From Micromonospora solifontis (GTDB lineage: Bacteria; Actinomycetota; Actinomycetes; Mycobacteriales; Micromonosporaceae), in the NCBI RefSeq assembly GCF_003725545.1, contig NZ_RJLN01000042.1, positions 1-45,592 of the forward strand: DNA of 45,592 nucleotides, in the 5' to 3' direction. Within the stretch, counting starts at the first letter, position 1; each line of letters begins with the position of its first letter. Of the stretch, positions 14,864 to 24,534 are shown one piece after another. A program made the position numbers and the translations under genes. The notes under the pieces are model-generated. The model saw nothing but the letters and a program-made list of their open reading frames with translations. It searched no databases and had not been told where the DNA came from.

Positions 14864-16573
14864 TCAGATCCAGCGGCCGTCCAGCCACATCCGCGCGGAC
14901 CAGTCCGCGTAGGGCAGCAGCCGGCCCACGAAGATCGGGTAGAAGTAGCCGAAGCAGAGGGCGACCAGCAGCACGTACGCGCCCACGACGATCCCGCCCA
15001 CCAACCGCCGGTCGGCGACGTCCTGCTCGCTCGGCGGCGCCGCCGTGCCGGTGACCGGCGCGGGCGTGACGATCGCCCCGAGCACGTAGACCACCGCCAG
15101 CACCAGGAACGGCACCGCCGGCGCGGCGTAGAAGGAGAACATCGTCCGGTCGTCGAGGGCGAACCAGAACCAGGGCAGCAGGCCGGCGGCCACGCTGAGC
15201 AGGATCGCCCCGGCCCGCCAGTCCCGGCGGGCCAGCCCCAGCCAGGCCGTCGCGGCCAGCGCGGGCAGGAACGACCACCAGAGCAGCGGGGTGCCCAGCA
15301 GCAGGATCTCCGACGCGCAGCTCGGCGCGCCGCAGTTGCCGTCACCGGACCAGTAGAAGGCGACCGGGCGGCCCAGCAGCAGCCACTGCCACGGCCACGA
15401 CTGGTACTTGTGCGGGTCGTCGAGCTGGGTGTGGAAGCCGTACGCCGCCTTGTGGTATTCCCACAGATTGATCAGCGGCCCGATAACCGGGGTGTCGCTC
15501 AACCCCGGGACGTTCGGGTACCGGCTGGCCAGCCGGTAGTAGCCGTCGTCGCTGAGCAGCCAGCCCGACCAGGTGGCGACGTAGGTGCCGACCATCAGCA
15601 CGCCGGCCAGCAGCAGCCAGGGCAGCTCGTCGAGCAGGGCGTCCCGCCACGGGTGGCGGGCGCCGGCGGACCGGCGGACGCCCACCTCCCAGAAGATCAC
15701 CAGCAGCGCGAAGGCCGGCACGAAGTAGATCCCGCTCCACTTCACCGCGCAGGCACAGCCGAGCAGCACCCCGGCGAGGAGCCGCCACCACGGCCAGTCC
15801 CGCCAGGTCGAGGGCGGCCGGCCCGCCCGCCCCGGCGCCGACGGGTCGAGACCGGCCTCCAGCGCGCGGGTCCAGCGGCGCCGTCGGGCGTCCCGGTCGA
15901 GCACCAGGGCGCCGAACGCGGCCAGCACGAACAGCAGCAGGAAGATGTCGAGCAGGGCGGTGCGGGAGAGCACCAGGTGGAAGCCGTCCAGGGCGAGCAG
16001 CAGCCCGGCCGCGCAGCCCAGCACCGTCGAGCGGAACATCCGCCGGCCGATCCGGACCAGCATCAGCACCGACAGGGTGCCCGCGACGGCCGCCGCGAAC
16101 CGCCAGCCGAACTCCGGGGCGGTGGTCATCAGGTGCCCCGGCACGGAGATCTTCAACTCCGCGTCCTGGTAGCCGAAGGCCCACTCGCCCAGCCCGATGA
16201 GCCACTTGCCCAGCGGCGGGTGCACCACGTACGACGGGCCACCGTCCTTGTAGTTCCACTCGACGCCGCGGTCGATCAGCCCGTACGCGTCCCGGGCGTA
16301 GTAGATCTCGTCGAAGATCTTGCCCTTCGGGCCGCTGAGGCCGACGAAGCGCACGATCGCCGCGATCACCACGACGACCGCGGTGGCCAGCCAGGCGTGC
16401 CCGTCGAGGCGGGCGTCGACCGTGGCGAGCCGCCGGCGGACGACGGCCGGGATCCCACCCGCGCTGCTCGTCGCGGAACCGGTGGCCTGGTCGGCGGTGG
16501 GCTGGTCGGGGGTCGTCCGGTCCGATCCGGCCCGACCCGCGCCCGCGCTCTGTGCTGTCGACGCACTCGTCAC
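14864..16573 (-). CDS. Dolichyl-phosphate-mannose--protein mannosyltransferase (PMT family)
   Basis: A 569-residue GT-C glycosyltransferase that transfers mannose from polyprenyl-phosphate-mannose to Ser/Thr of exported proteins, acting at the membrane during Sec export. The N-terminal 40 residues are Ser/Thr/Ala-rich. The first transmembrane helix (WLATAVVVVIAAIVRFVGL) is followed by KGKIFDEIYYARDAYG, whose Asp-Glu pair is the catalytic motif of the first loop. VVHPPLGKWLIGLGEW and about ten more membrane segments follow, ending MWLDGRWI. GTG 16573 is supported by TACGAT (16585-16580) 6 nt upstream, giving a leaderless mRNA. It is divergent from rsmI, as in mycobacteria. A much longer frame through rsmI is a shadow. 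Confidence 0.92.
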   Translation of the reverse strand: MTSASTAQSAGAGRAGSDRTTPDQPTADQATGSATSSAGGIPAVVRRRLATVDARLDGHAWLATAVVVVIAAIVRFVGLSGPKGKIFDEIYYARDAYGLIDRGVEWNYKDGGPSYVVHPPLGKWLIGLGEWAFGYQDAELKISVPGHLMTTAPEFGWRFAAAVAGTLSVLMLVRIGRRMFRSTVLGCAAGLLLALDGFHLVLSRTALLDIFLLLFVLAAFGALVLDRDARRRRWTRALEAGLDPSAPGRAGRPPSTWRDWPWWRLLAGVLLGCACAVKWSGIYFVPAFALLVIFWEVGVRRSAGARHPWRDALLDELPWLLLAGVLMVGTYVATWSGWLLSDDGYYRLASRYPNVPGLSDTPVIGPLINLWEYHKAAYGFHTQLDDPHKYQSWPWQWLLLGRPVAFYWSGDGNCGAPSCASEILLLGTPLLWWSFLPALAATAWLGLARRDWRAGAILLSVAAGLLPWFWFALDDRTMFSFYAAPAVPFLVLAVVYVLGAIVTPAPVTGTAAPPSEQDVADRRLVGGIVVGAYVLLVALCFGYFYPIFVGRLLPYADWSARMWLDGRWI

Positions 16574-16579
16574 CCGGCG

Positions 16580-16585
16580 ATCGTA
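16580..16585 (-). promoter_or_regulatory. -10 box of the PMT gene (leaderless)
   Basis: TACGAT on the minus strand, 6 nt before GTG 16573. It lies in the 93-bp spacer shared with rsmI. Confidence 0.5.
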
Positions 16586-16666
16586 GGCTGCGAAGGTGCC
16601 CGGTGGCGCCTGTCGTCTCCGAGATTGGTACGGCTGTCGATGAAGGAGCGCGCTGGAGTGGGTGAA

Positions 16667-17506
16667 ATGTCCGAGGTGGGGCGCCTGGTGTTGCTCGGTG
16701 CGCCGTTGGGAAACCCGGCCGACGCCTCGACCCGGTTCCGCGAGGTGCTCGCCACCGCGGACGTGGTCGCCGCCGAGGACACCCGGCGGCTGACCCGGCT
16801 GGCCCGGGACCTGGACGTCACCGTCCCCGGCCGGATCGTCTCCTACTTCGAGGGGAACGAGGAACGGCGTACCCCCGAACTGGTCGACGTGCTCACCGCC
16901 GGCTACACGATCGCGCTGGTCACCGACGGCGGCATGCCCAGCGTCTCCGACCCCGGCTACCGGCTGGTCCGGGCGGCGATCGACGCCGGCTGCCCGGTCA
17001 CCGCCGCCCCCGGGCCGAGCGCGGTGACCACCGCGCTGGCCCTCTCCGGGCTGCCCTGCGACCGGTTCTGCTTCGAGGGGTTCCTGCCCCGCACGCCCGG
17101 CGCCCGCCGGTCCCGGCTGCGCGCCCTCGCCGCCGAGGAGCGCACGCTGGTGCTGTTCGAGGCGCCGCACCGGATCGCCGGCGCGCTGGCCGACCTGGCC
17201 ACCGCGTTCGGCCCGGACCGGCCCGCCGCGCTCTGCCGGGAGCTGACCAAGACGTACGAGGAGGTGGTCCGCCGGCCGCTGGGCGAGCTGGCCGAGTGGG
17301 CCGCCGAGACCGAGCCCCGGGGCGAGATCACCCTGGTCGTGGCCGGTGCGCCGCCGGCCGCCGCGACCCGGCCCGACGACGACACGCTGCGCGCCGCGGT
17401 CGCCGCGCGGGAGGCGGCCGGGCTGTCCCGGCGGGACGCGATCACCGAGGTCGCCACCGAGTACGGGCTGCGCCGCCGCGAGGTCTACGGGGTCGTGCAC
17501 GCCTGA
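16667..17506 (+). CDS. rsmI: 16S rRNA (cytidine(1402)-2'-O)-methyltransferase
   Basis: A 279-residue SAM-dependent methyltransferase of the tetrapyrrole-methylase fold that methylates the 2'-OH of C1402 in the ribosomal P site. Seen: [17 protein letters not shown] (family GTPIGNLxD), [26 protein letters not shown], the SAM-binding [26 protein letters not shown] and [12 protein letters not shown], all RsmI blocks. The ATG at 16667 has GGAG 8 nt upstream and starts right at the family N terminus; ATG 16640 and GTG 16658 are in-frame alternatives. It is divergent from the PMT gene. The stop is 14 bp from that of the convergent membrane-protein gene, with a small AGCCC/GGGCT hairpin over the gap. 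Confidence 0.93.
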   Translation: MSEVGRLVLLGAPLGNPADASTRFREVLATADVVAAEDTRRLTRLARDLDVTVPGRIVSYFEGNEERRTPELVDVLTAGYTIALVTDGGMPSVSDPGYRLVRAAIDAGCPVTAAPGPSAVTTALALSGLPCDRFCFEGFLPRTPGARRSRLRALAAEERTLVLFEAPHRIAGALADLATAFGPDRPAALCRELTKTYEEVVRRPLGELAEWAAETEPRGEITLVVAGAPPAAATRPDDDTLRAAVAAREAAGLSRRDAITEVATEYGLRRREVYGVVHA

Positions 17507-17520
17507 CAGCCCGGCCCGGG

Positions 17521-18396
17521 CTACCAGGCGGCGGCGAGGAAGCCCGCGGTGGTCAGCAGCGGGCCGGCCAGCGCCACCGCCACCGCCCAGCGGCGCTGCC
17601 AGACGTCCGGCAGCCGGGTCGCGCCGGTCCACCGGGCGATCCCGGCGGCGCAGGCCAGCACCAGCAGCAGGCCGAGCAGCCAGCGCAGGTGCCGGCCGAC
17701 CCCGTTGTCCGCGTACGCGGTGCCGCCGTCCGGCCCGGTCATCCGCGCCGGCAGCGCGGTGCCGGCGGCGCTCCGCTCGGCCGGCACCCCGCTCACCCGT
17801 ACGCCGTGCGCGACGAAGCGCTCCCCGTCGGCGCGGAAGATGCCCCGGCAGCGCTGGGTCAGGCCGCCGCCGGAGCAGTCCGTGATCACCACGGTCCCGG
17901 TCGTCGAGTGCCCCACCGCCAACCAGAGCGGCCCTGCGCTGACCCAGCCGAAGAAGGCCGCCAGCAGGCTCAGCGTCACCAGCGCGGCCAGCCCGGGCAG
18001 CGGGTCCGGCGGGTGGCTCCGCCGGGTCCGGGTCCGCCGGGAGGCCGCCGCGGGTGGCCGGACCGCCTTCCGGGCCTCCTCCCGCAGCGGGGTGCCGTCC
18101 CAGTGCACCTCCTCGATCGGCGCCCAGAAGACCTCCCCGCCGCCCGGCGTGCTGTCGGGTACGGGCACCCGCCAGCGGGGCTGCCGGACCGGCACCCGGC
18201 GGGGCACCGCGTCCACCGGCGCCCCGGTGGTCGGTTCCACCTCGACCGGCGGGTCCGCCGGGTCCAGCCGGGGCTGCGGGGCGACCGAACCGCCGCGCGC
18301 CGCGCCCGGACGGGGCGGCCGGCCGCCCACACCGGTCGTCGGGGCGGCGGAGCCGTCCTGGCCCGGTGCCGCTGGTCTGCTGGTCACGCCGTTCAT
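17521..18396 (-). CDS. Membrane protein of unknown function
   Basis: A 291-residue protein. Residues 1-150 are polar and Pro/Arg-rich ([40 protein letters not shown]). Hydrophobic helices lie near residues 157-185 ([20 protein letters not shown]), 240-262 and 268-290, enclosing a small extracytoplasmic loop with two Cys ([16 protein letters not shown]) that could form a disulfide. It resembles the DUF6346-type proteins of Micromonosporaceae, but I am not certain of that family. The ATG at 18396 lacks a Shine-Dalgarno sequence; GTG 18384 is equally possible. It sits between rsmI and metG, an insertion relative to the usual actinobacterial order. Confidence 0.65.
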   Translation of the reverse strand: MNGVTSRPAAPGQDGSAAPTTGVGGRPPRPGAARGGSVAPQPRLDPADPPVEVEPTTGAPVDAVPRRVPVRQPRWRVPVPDSTPGGGEVFWAPIEEVHWDGTPLREEARKAVRPPAAASRRTRTRRSHPPDPLPGLAALVTLSLLAAFFGWVSAGPLWLAVGHSTTGTVVITDCSGGGLTQRCRGIFRADGERFVAHGVRVSGVPAERSAAGTALPARMTGPDGGTAYADNGVGRHLRWLLGLLLVLACAAGIARWTGATRLPDVWQRRWAVAVALAGPLLTTAGFLAAAW

Positions 18397-18520
18397 TTGA
18401 CACCGGCAGGTGGGGCTGGCCGGGCAGCTCAGGCCGCGTGTCGGCGACAAATCGGACGGGCTGCCGGGGGTGGGGCGTGGCGCGGGCCCTATTGGTTCGC
18501 GGGCGACCCGAGGCAATCAC

Positions 18521-18526
18521 TAGGCT
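18521..18526 (+). promoter_or_regulatory. -10 box of metG (leaderless or very short leader)
   Basis: TAGGCT lies 8 nt before ATG 18535. No Shine-Dalgarno sequence is present, so translation probably starts at the mRNA 5' end. No good -35 is seen. Confidence 0.5.
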
Positions 18527-18534
18527 TGACGCTC

Positions 18535-20337
18535 ATGAGTCACGTTCTCGCCGCGGTCGCCTGGCCCTACGCCAACGGCCCGCGCCACATCGGCCACGTA
18601 TCCGGATTCGGCGTTCCCTCCGACGTCTTCGCCCGGTACATGCGGATGGCCGGTCACGACGTGCTCATGGTCTCGGGCACCGACGAGCACGGCACCCCGA
18701 TCCAGGTGCAGGCCGACGCCGAGGGGGTCACCCCGCGCGAGCTGGCCGACCGGTACAACCGGGTGATCGCCGAGGACCTGCGCGCGCTCGGGCTGTCGTA
18801 CGACCTGTTCACCCGGACCACCACCCGCAACCACTACGCGGTGGTGCAGGAGCTGTTCATCGGGCTCCACCGCAACGGCTACATCGTCCCCAAGGTCACC
18901 ACCGGGGCGATCTCGCCGTCCACCGGCCGCACCCTGCCGGACCGCTACATCGAGGGCACCTGCCCGATCTGCGGCTACGACAGCGCCCGCGGCGACCAGT
19001 GCGACAACTGCGGCAACCAGCTCGACCCGATCGACCTGATCAACCCCAAGTCGAAGATCAACGGCGAGACGCCGGAGTTCGTCGAGACCGAGCACTTCTT
19101 CCTGGACCTGCCCGCCCTGGCCGACGCGCTGCGGCAGTGGCTGGACACCCGGGAGGGCTGGCGTCCCAACGTGCTGCGTTTCTCGCGGAACCTGCTCGAC
19201 GACCTCCAGCCCCGGGCCATCACCCGGGACCTGGAGTGGGGCGTGCCGATCCCCCTCGAAGGCTGGCGCGACCGGCCCGACAAGCGGATCTACGTCTGGT
19301 TCGACGCGGTCATCGGCTACCTCTCCGCCTCCATCGAGTGGGCCCGCCGCACCGGCGACCCCGAGGCGTGGCGGAAGTGGTGGTCCGCCGACGGCGAGGG
19401 GAAGGACGCCCGCAGCTACTACTTCATGGGCAAGGACAACATTGTCTTCCACTCGGTGATCTGGCCGGCGCTGCTCGGCGGCTACTCCGGCGCGGGCTCC
19501 CGGGACGGCGAGCCGGGCGAGCTGGGCCGGCTCAACCTGCCCACCGAGGTGGTCTCCAGCGAATACCTGACCATGGAGGGGCGCAAGTTCTCCTCCTCCC
19601 GCAAGGTGGTCATCTACGTCCGCGACTTCCTCGAGCGGTACGACGCCGACGCGCTGCGCTACTTCATCGCGGTCGCCGGGCCGGAGAGCAACGACACCGA
19701 CTTCACCTGGGCGGAGTTCCTCCGTCGCAACAACGACGAGCTGGTCGCCGGCTGGGGCAATCTGGTCAACCGGTCGATCTCCATGGCCGCGAAGAACTTC
19801 GGCGCGATCCCGCCGGTCGATCCGGCCGGCCTCACCGAGGCCGACCGGGCGCTGCTGGACACCGCGAAGGCCGGCTTCGCCACCGTCGGCGACCTGATCG
19901 CCCGGCACCGCCAGAAGCAGGCCATCGGCGAGGCCATGAAGGTCGTGGCGGAGGCCAACAAGTACCTGTCGGAGCAGGCGCCCTGGAAGCTCAAGGGCGA
20001 GGACGACAAGCCGCGGATGGGCACCATCCTGCACGTCGCCCTCCAGGTGGTCAGCGACGCCAACATCCTGCTCACCCCGTTCCTGCCGCACTCCGCGCAG
20101 CAGATCCACGAGCTGCTCGGCGGCACCGGCGTGCACGCCCCGATGCCGGTGATCGAGGAGGTCGAGGACCTCGACGGCGGGCCGGCGTACCCGGTGCTGA
20201 CCGGCGACTACACGGTCGGCGCGCGGTGGGAGTCCGTACCGCTGCAGGTGGGCCGGCCGCTCGCGGCGCCCAAGCCGGTCTTCCGCAAGCTCGACCCGTC
20301 GATCGTCGACGAGGAGTTGGCCCGCCTGGCCGGCTGA
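18535..20337 (+). CDS. metG: Methionyl-tRNA synthetase
   Basis: A 600-residue class I aminoacyl-tRNA synthetase that charges tRNA-Met in the cytosol. HIGH is exact at residues 18-21 ([20 protein letters not shown]). The zinc knuckle [20 protein letters not shown] lies near residues 143-162, with four Cys. The KMSKS loop is the variant KFSSSR, near residue 351, as in other actinobacterial enzymes. A helical anticodon-binding domain follows ([22 protein letters not shown] onward). The C-terminal dimerisation domain of E. coli MetG is absent, so length is normal for the short form. The start directly follows a -10 box, so no riboswitch or T-box precedes it. Confidence 0.97.
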   Translation: MSHVLAAVAWPYANGPRHIGHVSGFGVPSDVFARYMRMAGHDVLMVSGTDEHGTPIQVQADAEGVTPRELADRYNRVIAEDLRALGLSYDLFTRTTTRNHYAVVQELFIGLHRNGYIVPKVTTGAISPSTGRTLPDRYIEGTCPICGYDSARGDQCDNCGNQLDPIDLINPKSKINGETPEFVETEHFFLDLPALADALRQWLDTREGWRPNVLRFSRNLLDDLQPRAITRDLEWGVPIPLEGWRDRPDKRIYVWFDAVIGYLSASIEWARRTGDPEAWRKWWSADGEGKDARSYYFMGKDNIVFHSVIWPALLGGYSGAGSRDGEPGELGRLNLPTEVVSSEYLTMEGRKFSSSRKVVIYVRDFLERYDADALRYFIAVAGPESNDTDFTWAEFLRRNNDELVAGWGNLVNRSISMAAKNFGAIPPVDPAGLTEADRALLDTAKAGFATVGDLIARHRQKQAIGEAMKVVAEANKYLSEQAPWKLKGEDDKPRMGTILHVALQVVSDANILLTPFLPHSAQQIHELLGGTGVHAPMPVIEEVEDLDGGPAYPVLTGDYTVGARWESVPLQVGRPLAAPKPVFRKLDPSIVDEELARLAG

Positions 20338-20446
20338 CCGCGCGCCCGGCCCGCGCTCGCTCGTCCTGCGGCATGTCGCGGCGTCGCGGGCCCCCGGACA
20401 CCCCGGAATGCCGCGGGTCGCTTCGATCAGGCTGGCCGGCTACGCC

Positions 20447-20475
20447 GCGACCCCGGAGGATCGCTCCGGGGTCGC
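20447..20475 (-). terminator. Terminator of the alpha/beta hydrolase gene
   Basis: GCGACCCCGGAG (20447-20458) pairs perfectly with CTCCGGGGTCGC (20464-20475) around GATCG, 12 bp past the stop at 20488. It may also stop metG transcripts from the other side. Confidence 0.7.
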
Positions 20476-20487
20476 CGCGTGTCCGGG

Positions 20488-21339
20488 TCAGGCGCGGGCC
20501 ATCGACGGCGCGCCGATGAACTGCATGATCGCCTGGTTGACCTCGCTCGGGTGGGTCCAGGGGATGCCGTGCGGCGCCCCCTTCAGCGTGATCAGCCGGC
20601 AGTCGGACAGCATGTGCTGCAACCGCTCGCCGGTCTTCGGGTACGGCAGCACATTGTCCTTGTCGCCCTGGATGATCAGCACCGGAACGTTGATGTTCGG
20701 CAGGTCGCCCCGGAAGTCGGTCTGCCAGGCGTCGACGGAGTCGTAGGTGCCCTTCGCCGAGGCGTGCGAGCCGATGTCCCAGTGCGCCCGGTACGCCTCG
20801 TCACTCACCCACCTGCCCTTGTTCTCGCTGTAGTTGAAGAACGCGTCGCAGAACTGGGTCAGGTAGGCGAACCGGTCCTGGATGATGGCCTGCTGGAACC
20901 CGTCGAAGATTTTCTTCTCGACGCCCTCCGGATTGTCCTGCTTCTGGACCAGGCACGGTGCCAACGGCGCCATCAGCACCGCCCGGTCCACCCGGTCCGA
21001 CCCGTACGCGCCGAGATACCGGGTCACCTCACCGGTGCCCATCGAGTGCCCGATCAGGATCGCGTTGCGCAGGTCCAACTCGGTCATCAACACGTCCAGG
21101 TCGGCCGCGAACGTGTCGTAGTCGTACCCCATGGCCGGTTGGGCGGAGGCGCCGAAACCACGCCGGTCGTACGTGATCACCCGGTAGCCGGCGTTCAGCA
21201 GCGGGACGCTCACCTTCTCCCACGTCGCGCCGTTGAACGGGAAGCCGTGGATCAGGACGATCGGCTGGCCGCTGCCGTGATCCTCGTAGTACAGGTCGAT
21301 GGGGGCGGAATTCTCCGTACCCACGGTGATGAAGGGCAT
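20488..21339 (-). CDS. Alpha/beta hydrolase (non-heme chloroperoxidase/esterase-like)
   Basis: A 283-residue soluble hydrolase. IVLIHGFPFNGATW holds the oxyanion HGF motif near residue 34, followed by VITYDRRGFGASAQP. The nucleophile elbow GHSMGTG is near residues 96-102 (Ser). The acid is probably the Asp in LIIQGDKDNVLP, and the His is in KGAPHGIPWTHP. This is the pattern of cofactor-free haloperoxidase-like esterases; the substrate is unknown. The second Met (21339) was chosen because GGGAGA lies 6 nt before it, whereas the first Met at 21345 overlaps that site. It is monocistronic with its own terminator and is not part of the conserved core. Confidence 0.9.
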   Translation of the reverse strand: MPFITVGTENSAPIDLYYEDHGSGQPIVLIHGFPFNGATWEKVSVPLLNAGYRVITYDRRGFGASAQPAMGYDYDTFAADLDVLMTELDLRNAILIGHSMGTGEVTRYLGAYGSDRVDRAVLMAPLAPCLVQKQDNPEGVEKKIFDGFQQAIIQDRFAYLTQFCDAFFNYSENKGRWVSDEAYRAHWDIGSHASAKGTYDSVDAWQTDFRGDLPNINVPVLIIQGDKDNVLPYPKTGERLQHMLSDCRLITLKGAPHGIPWTHPSEVNQAIMQFIGAPSMARA

Positions 21340-21396
21340 GATCATCTCCCGGTGCGCTGACTCTCGGACAGCCGCGTCTTCCCGGGCCGGCCCCCG

Positions 21397-22635
21397 TTAT
21401 GCCGTCGGATACGGAAGATCGACCATTTGGTCGTCGGTCACCTCGGCACCCGGCGCCCAGGTCTCGTAGACGCCCCGTTCGTGGCACTGCGCCCCGGTGC
21501 CGAGCACCGCGTCCGGGTCCGGCCGGCGCAGCCGCAGCCGCAGCCAGCCCGACTCCTCCCGCAGCACCAGGCAGGGCACCCCACGCCAGGTGGCGAAGCG
21601 CACCCGCCGGGCCGCCGCCGCCACCGGGTAGCGCGCCGCCCGGGTCATCGCCAGCACCCGGAACCCGCCCGGCAGGTCGGCCACCGCCTCGTACTCGCCG
21701 CCGCCGTACGCGCCGACGAGCTGCGTGGAGCGCGGCGCCTCGCCGGTCGGCACGTACTCCTGGTCGGGGGAGAGGCCGGGCACCGCGGCCAGCAGGTGCC
21801 GCCACTGCGGGCCAACCATCCGCAGCCAACCGCGTTGCTCCGCCTGGTAGGTGTAGAGCACCACCTCCACCCCCTCCGCCGGGTAGGCGAGCAGGGTGGC
21901 GTTCGCCGGCAGCGGCAGGTCGGCGAAGTCCCGGGTGACGAACTCCGGGATGAGCTGGGCGGTGCTCGGCACGAACCCGGTGCCCAGCACCGGGGGGCCG
22001 AGCCGGTCCCGGGGCGGCAGCACCGTCAGACCCTGGTGCGCCGGGCCCACCGGCACGTCGTAGTCGGCCGGGTCCGCGGCCCGCCAGCGCAGCGCGTACG
22101 CCACGTCGCCACCGTCGCCGTCTCCGCGCAGCACCGCCATCCCGGCCGGCGTACGCAGGTGCGCCACGTCGTGCTCCCGGTAGCAGAAGCCGTGCGGCAG
22201 CCACCCCCGCACGTATCCGGCGAGCTGCCGGGCGGAGAGCACCTTCACCATCCGGGTGCCCGGCCGGATCACCGCCGAGGCGCGCACCGCCGCGAGGGTC
22301 GGGTCGCCGGCCGCGGCCGGCTGCTGGCTGAGCTGGTGCAGGTACGCCCAGCCGCGCTCCCGGTGCACCGGCATCAGCAGCGGCGGGTCCGCGTCCTCGG
22401 CCGGCTCGGCCGCGCCGTGCACCGCGGTCACCTCAGTGGCGTGCACGAACCGCCGCCACGGGTACGCCATCCCGGGCCGGGGCACGAACTCGAACCCGGG
22501 CGCCTCGTCGGCGCTGAACAACTCGTACGCCGCCCCGCGAGCCAGCATCTCCGCCGGGTACCGCCGGCCGTCGTACGTCACGTGCAGCCCGGTCCGCTCG
22601 GAGGCGGCCCCGCTGGCCTGAGGGGTGACGGTCAC
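21397..22635 (-). CDS. Unknown 412-residue protein, Micromonospora-type
   Basis: I do not recognise this gene. It has no signal peptide or membrane helix, so it is likely cytosolic. It opens MTVTPQASGAASERTGLHVTYDG, then RYPAEMLARGAAYELFSADEAPGFEFV. Later parts hold two similar beta-rich segments: one with ALRWRAADPADYDVPVGP and a second with YEAVADLPGGFRVLAMTRAARYPVA and RFATWRGVPCLVLREESGWLRLRLRR, as in a repeated small domain. It ends WAPGAEVTDDQMVDLPYPTA. TACCGT (22648-22643) lies 7 nt before the GTG, giving a leaderless start. It is divergent from tatD with 94 bp between starts, so the two could share regulation. Confidence 0.7.
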   Translation of the reverse strand: MTVTPQASGAASERTGLHVTYDGRRYPAEMLARGAAYELFSADEAPGFEFVPRPGMAYPWRRFVHATEVTAVHGAAEPAEDADPPLLMPVHRERGWAYLHQLSQQPAAAGDPTLAAVRASAVIRPGTRMVKVLSARQLAGYVRGWLPHGFCYREHDVAHLRTPAGMAVLRGDGDGGDVAYALRWRAADPADYDVPVGPAHQGLTVLPPRDRLGPPVLGTGFVPSTAQLIPEFVTRDFADLPLPANATLLAYPAEGVEVVLYTYQAEQRGWLRMVGPQWRHLLAAVPGLSPDQEYVPTGEAPRSTQLVGAYGGGEYEAVADLPGGFRVLAMTRAARYPVAAAARRVRFATWRGVPCLVLREESGWLRLRLRRPDPDAVLGTGAQCHERGVYETWAPGAEVTDDQMVDLPYPTA

Positions 22636-22642
22636 CCTCCGG

Positions 22643-22648
22643 ACGGTA
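22643..22648 (-). promoter_or_regulatory. -10 box of the unknown 412-residue protein gene
   Basis: TACCGT on the minus strand, 7 nt before GTG 22635. GGAGG directly abuts the GTG and is too close to act as a ribosome-binding site. Confidence 0.45.
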
Positions 22649-22729
22649 GGCGGGACAGATGTTGACGGTGTGAACAGTCGGTGGCGGTCCGGGAACGCCG
22701 CCCGCCGGCGGTGTGTGATGCTGGCCGCG

Positions 22730-23614
22730 ATGACCGAGCAGACCGAAACCCGTAAGCAGCGGGCCGCCCGCCGGGCCGGCGAGTTCCCGCCCGCCCCGGA
22801 GGCGCTGGCCGTACCCGTGCTGGACAGCCACACCCACCTGGACATCACCGTCAGCGAGGTCGGTGTACCCGGCGGTCCCGCCGACGACCCGGTCGGGGCG
22901 GCCGTCGCGGTGGCCGCCGGGGTCGGCGTCGACCGGCTGGTCCAGGTCGGCGTGGACGTCGAGTCGTCCCGCTGGAGCGCCGACGTCGCCGAGCGGTACG
23001 GCGCGGTGCTGGCCACCGTGGCGCTGCACCCGAACGAGGCGCCCCGCCTGGCCGACCTGGACGAGGCGCTGCGCGAGATCGAGACGCTCGCCGCCCGCGA
23101 CCGGGTACGCGGCATCGGCGAGACCGGGATGGACTTCTTCCGCACCGGCGACGAGGGGCGCGCCGCGCAGGAGGAGAGCTTCCGCGCGCACATCGCCATC
23201 GCGAAGCGGTACGGCAAGGCGCTGGTCATCCACGACCGCGACGCGCACGCCGACGTGCTGCGCGTCCTCGACGACGAGGGCGCCCCGGACACGGTGGTGC
23301 TGCACTGCTTCTCCGGCGACGCCGACTTCGCCCGCGAGTGCGTCCGCCGGGGCTACCTGCTCAGCTTCGCCGGCACGGTCACCTTCGGCAGCGCCGGGGC
23401 GTTGCGCGAGGCCGCCACCGTCACCCCGGCCGACCAGATGCTGGTGGAGACCGACGCCCCGTACCTGACCCCGATGCCGCACCGGGGCCGGCCGAACGCG
23501 TCGTACCTGATCCCGCTGACCGTGCGGTTCCTGGCCGAGACCACCGGCACCGACCTCGACGAACTCTGCGCCGCCATCTCCGCCACCGGAGACCGCGCGT
23601 TCGGCCCGTGGTGA
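22730..23614 (+). CDS. TatD family metal-dependent DNase/hydrolase
   Basis: A 294-residue TIM-barrel amidohydrolase. The metal ligands are visible: the HTH of [11 protein letters not shown] near residue 31, the Glu of [10 protein letters not shown], the His of [11 protein letters not shown], the His of [12 protein letters not shown] and the Asp of [13 protein letters not shown]. TatD enzymes are 3'-5' exonucleases in DNA repair and quality control. The usual actinobacterial N-terminal tail ([19 protein letters not shown]) is present. ATG 22730 has no Shine-Dalgarno sequence; GATGCT ends 7 nt upstream and could be a leaderless -10, with ATG 22718 as an alternative. The gene is immediately followed by rsmA (13 bp), so these are probably co-transcribed. 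Confidence 0.93.
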   Translation: MTEQTETRKQRAARRAGEFPPAPEALAVPVLDSHTHLDITVSEVGVPGGPADDPVGAAVAVAAGVGVDRLVQVGVDVESSRWSADVAERYGAVLATVALHPNEAPRLADLDEALREIETLAARDRVRGIGETGMDFFRTGDEGRAAQEESFRAHIAIAKRYGKALVIHDRDAHADVLRVLDDEGAPDTVVLHCFSGDADFARECVRRGYLLSFAGTVTFGSAGALREAATVTPADQMLVETDAPYLTPMPHRGRPNASYLIPLTVRFLAETTGTDLDELCAAISATGDRAFGPW

Positions 23615-23627
23615 GAGGATGCCCGGC

Positions 23628-24497
23628 GTGACCGGTCTCCTCGGCCCGGCGGAGATCCGGGAACTCGCCGCCCGCCTCGGCGTGACGCCGACCAAGAAGC
23701 TCGGCCAGAACTTCGTGCACGATCCCAACACCGTGCGCCGGATCGTCACCACCGCCGGGCTGGCCCCGGACGACGTGGCGCTCGAGGTCGGGCCCGGGCT
23801 CGGCTCGCTCACCCTGGCCCTGCTGCCGGTCGCCGCGCACGTGCACGCCGTCGAGCTGGACCCGAAGCTGGCCGCCGCGCTGCCGGAGACCGCCGCCCGG
23901 TTCGCCGGCCCGGACGCCGCGCGGCTCACCGTGCACCCGGCCGACGCGCTCCGGATCACCGCCGCCGAACTGGCCGATCCCGCCCCGACCGCGCTGGTGG
24001 CGAACCTGCCGTACAACGTCGCCGTGCCGGTGGTGCTGCACCTGCTCGCCGAGCTGCCCACCCTGCGGCACGGCCTGGTGATGGTGCAGAAGGAGGTCGC
24101 CGACCGGCTCGTCGCCGATCCCGGCTCCAAGGTGTACGGCGTCCCGTCGGTCAAGCTCGCCTGGTACGCCCGCTCCCGGGCCGCCGGCAAGGTGCCGCCG
24201 AACGTCTTCTGGCCGGTGCCGAACGTCGACTCCGGTCTGGTCGCCTTCACCCGGCGTGAGCCGCCCCGCCCCGACGTACCGCGGGAGGCCGTCTTCGCGG
24301 TGGTCGACGCGGCGTTCGCGCAGCGCCGCAAGACCCTCCGCGCCGCCCTGGCCGGCTGGGCCGGCGGCGCCGACCGGGCCGCCGAGGCGCTCACCGCCGC
24401 CGGGGTCGACCCCGGCGCCCGCGGGGAGGCACTGACCGTGGAGCAGTTCACCGCGATCGCCGCGTCGGCCCCGACCGGTCCCGCCACCGCCCAGTAG
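23628..24497 (+). CDS. rsmA: 16S rRNA (adenine(1518)-N6/adenine(1519)-N6)-dimethyltransferase
   Basis: A 289-residue SAM-dependent enzyme (KsgA) that dimethylates A1518 and A1519 near the 3' end of 16S rRNA, a late 30S assembly checkpoint. Motifs: [12 protein letters not shown] near residues 22-34, [15 protein letters not shown] (SAM motif I), [10 protein letters not shown] and the catalytic [11 protein letters not shown] (motif IV). The C-terminal helical domain includes [16 protein letters not shown] 23628 was chosen with AGAGG 9 nt upstream; ATG 23619 is too close to that site. It follows tatD with no resuscitation-promoting-factor gene between them. Its TAG stop is also the start of a TAGGCT -10 for ispE. 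Confidence 0.96.
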   Translation: MTGLLGPAEIRELAARLGVTPTKKLGQNFVHDPNTVRRIVTTAGLAPDDVALEVGPGLGSLTLALLPVAAHVHAVELDPKLAAALPETAARFAGPDAARLTVHPADALRITAAELADPAPTALVANLPYNVAVPVVLHLLAELPTLRHGLVMVQKEVADRLVADPGSKVYGVPSVKLAWYARSRAAGKVPPNVFWPVPNVDSGLVAFTRREPPRPDVPREAVFAVVDAAFAQRRKTLRAALAGWAGGADRAAEALTAAGVDPGARGEALTVEQFTAIAASAPTGPATAQ

Positions 24498-24500
24498 GCT
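24495..24500 (+). promoter_or_regulatory. -10 box of ispE overlapping the rsmA stop codon
   Basis: TAGGCT, whose first three bases are the TAG stop of rsmA. Transcription from about 24507 would give a 28-nt leader before the mini-ORF. A second promoter inside the operon is inferred. Confidence 0.45.
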
Positions 24501-24534
24501 GGCGCCACTGCCTGACCCCGCCGAGGAGTTGACC

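Noticed and set aside
14600..16666. A long plus-strand extension upstream of rsmI, and other several-hundred-codon antisense frames (for example 4486-6150 minus, 18520-20136 minus)
   Set aside because: High GC leaves few stops in the complementary frames. These show only Arg/Gly/Pro/Ala-rich shadow sequence and no domain motif.
14864..18520. A 1218-codon minus-strand frame running through the PMT, rsmI and following genes
   Set aside because: Only its 3' part (to 16573) is PMT. The rest lies opposite rsmI, which has clear family motifs and better coding statistics.
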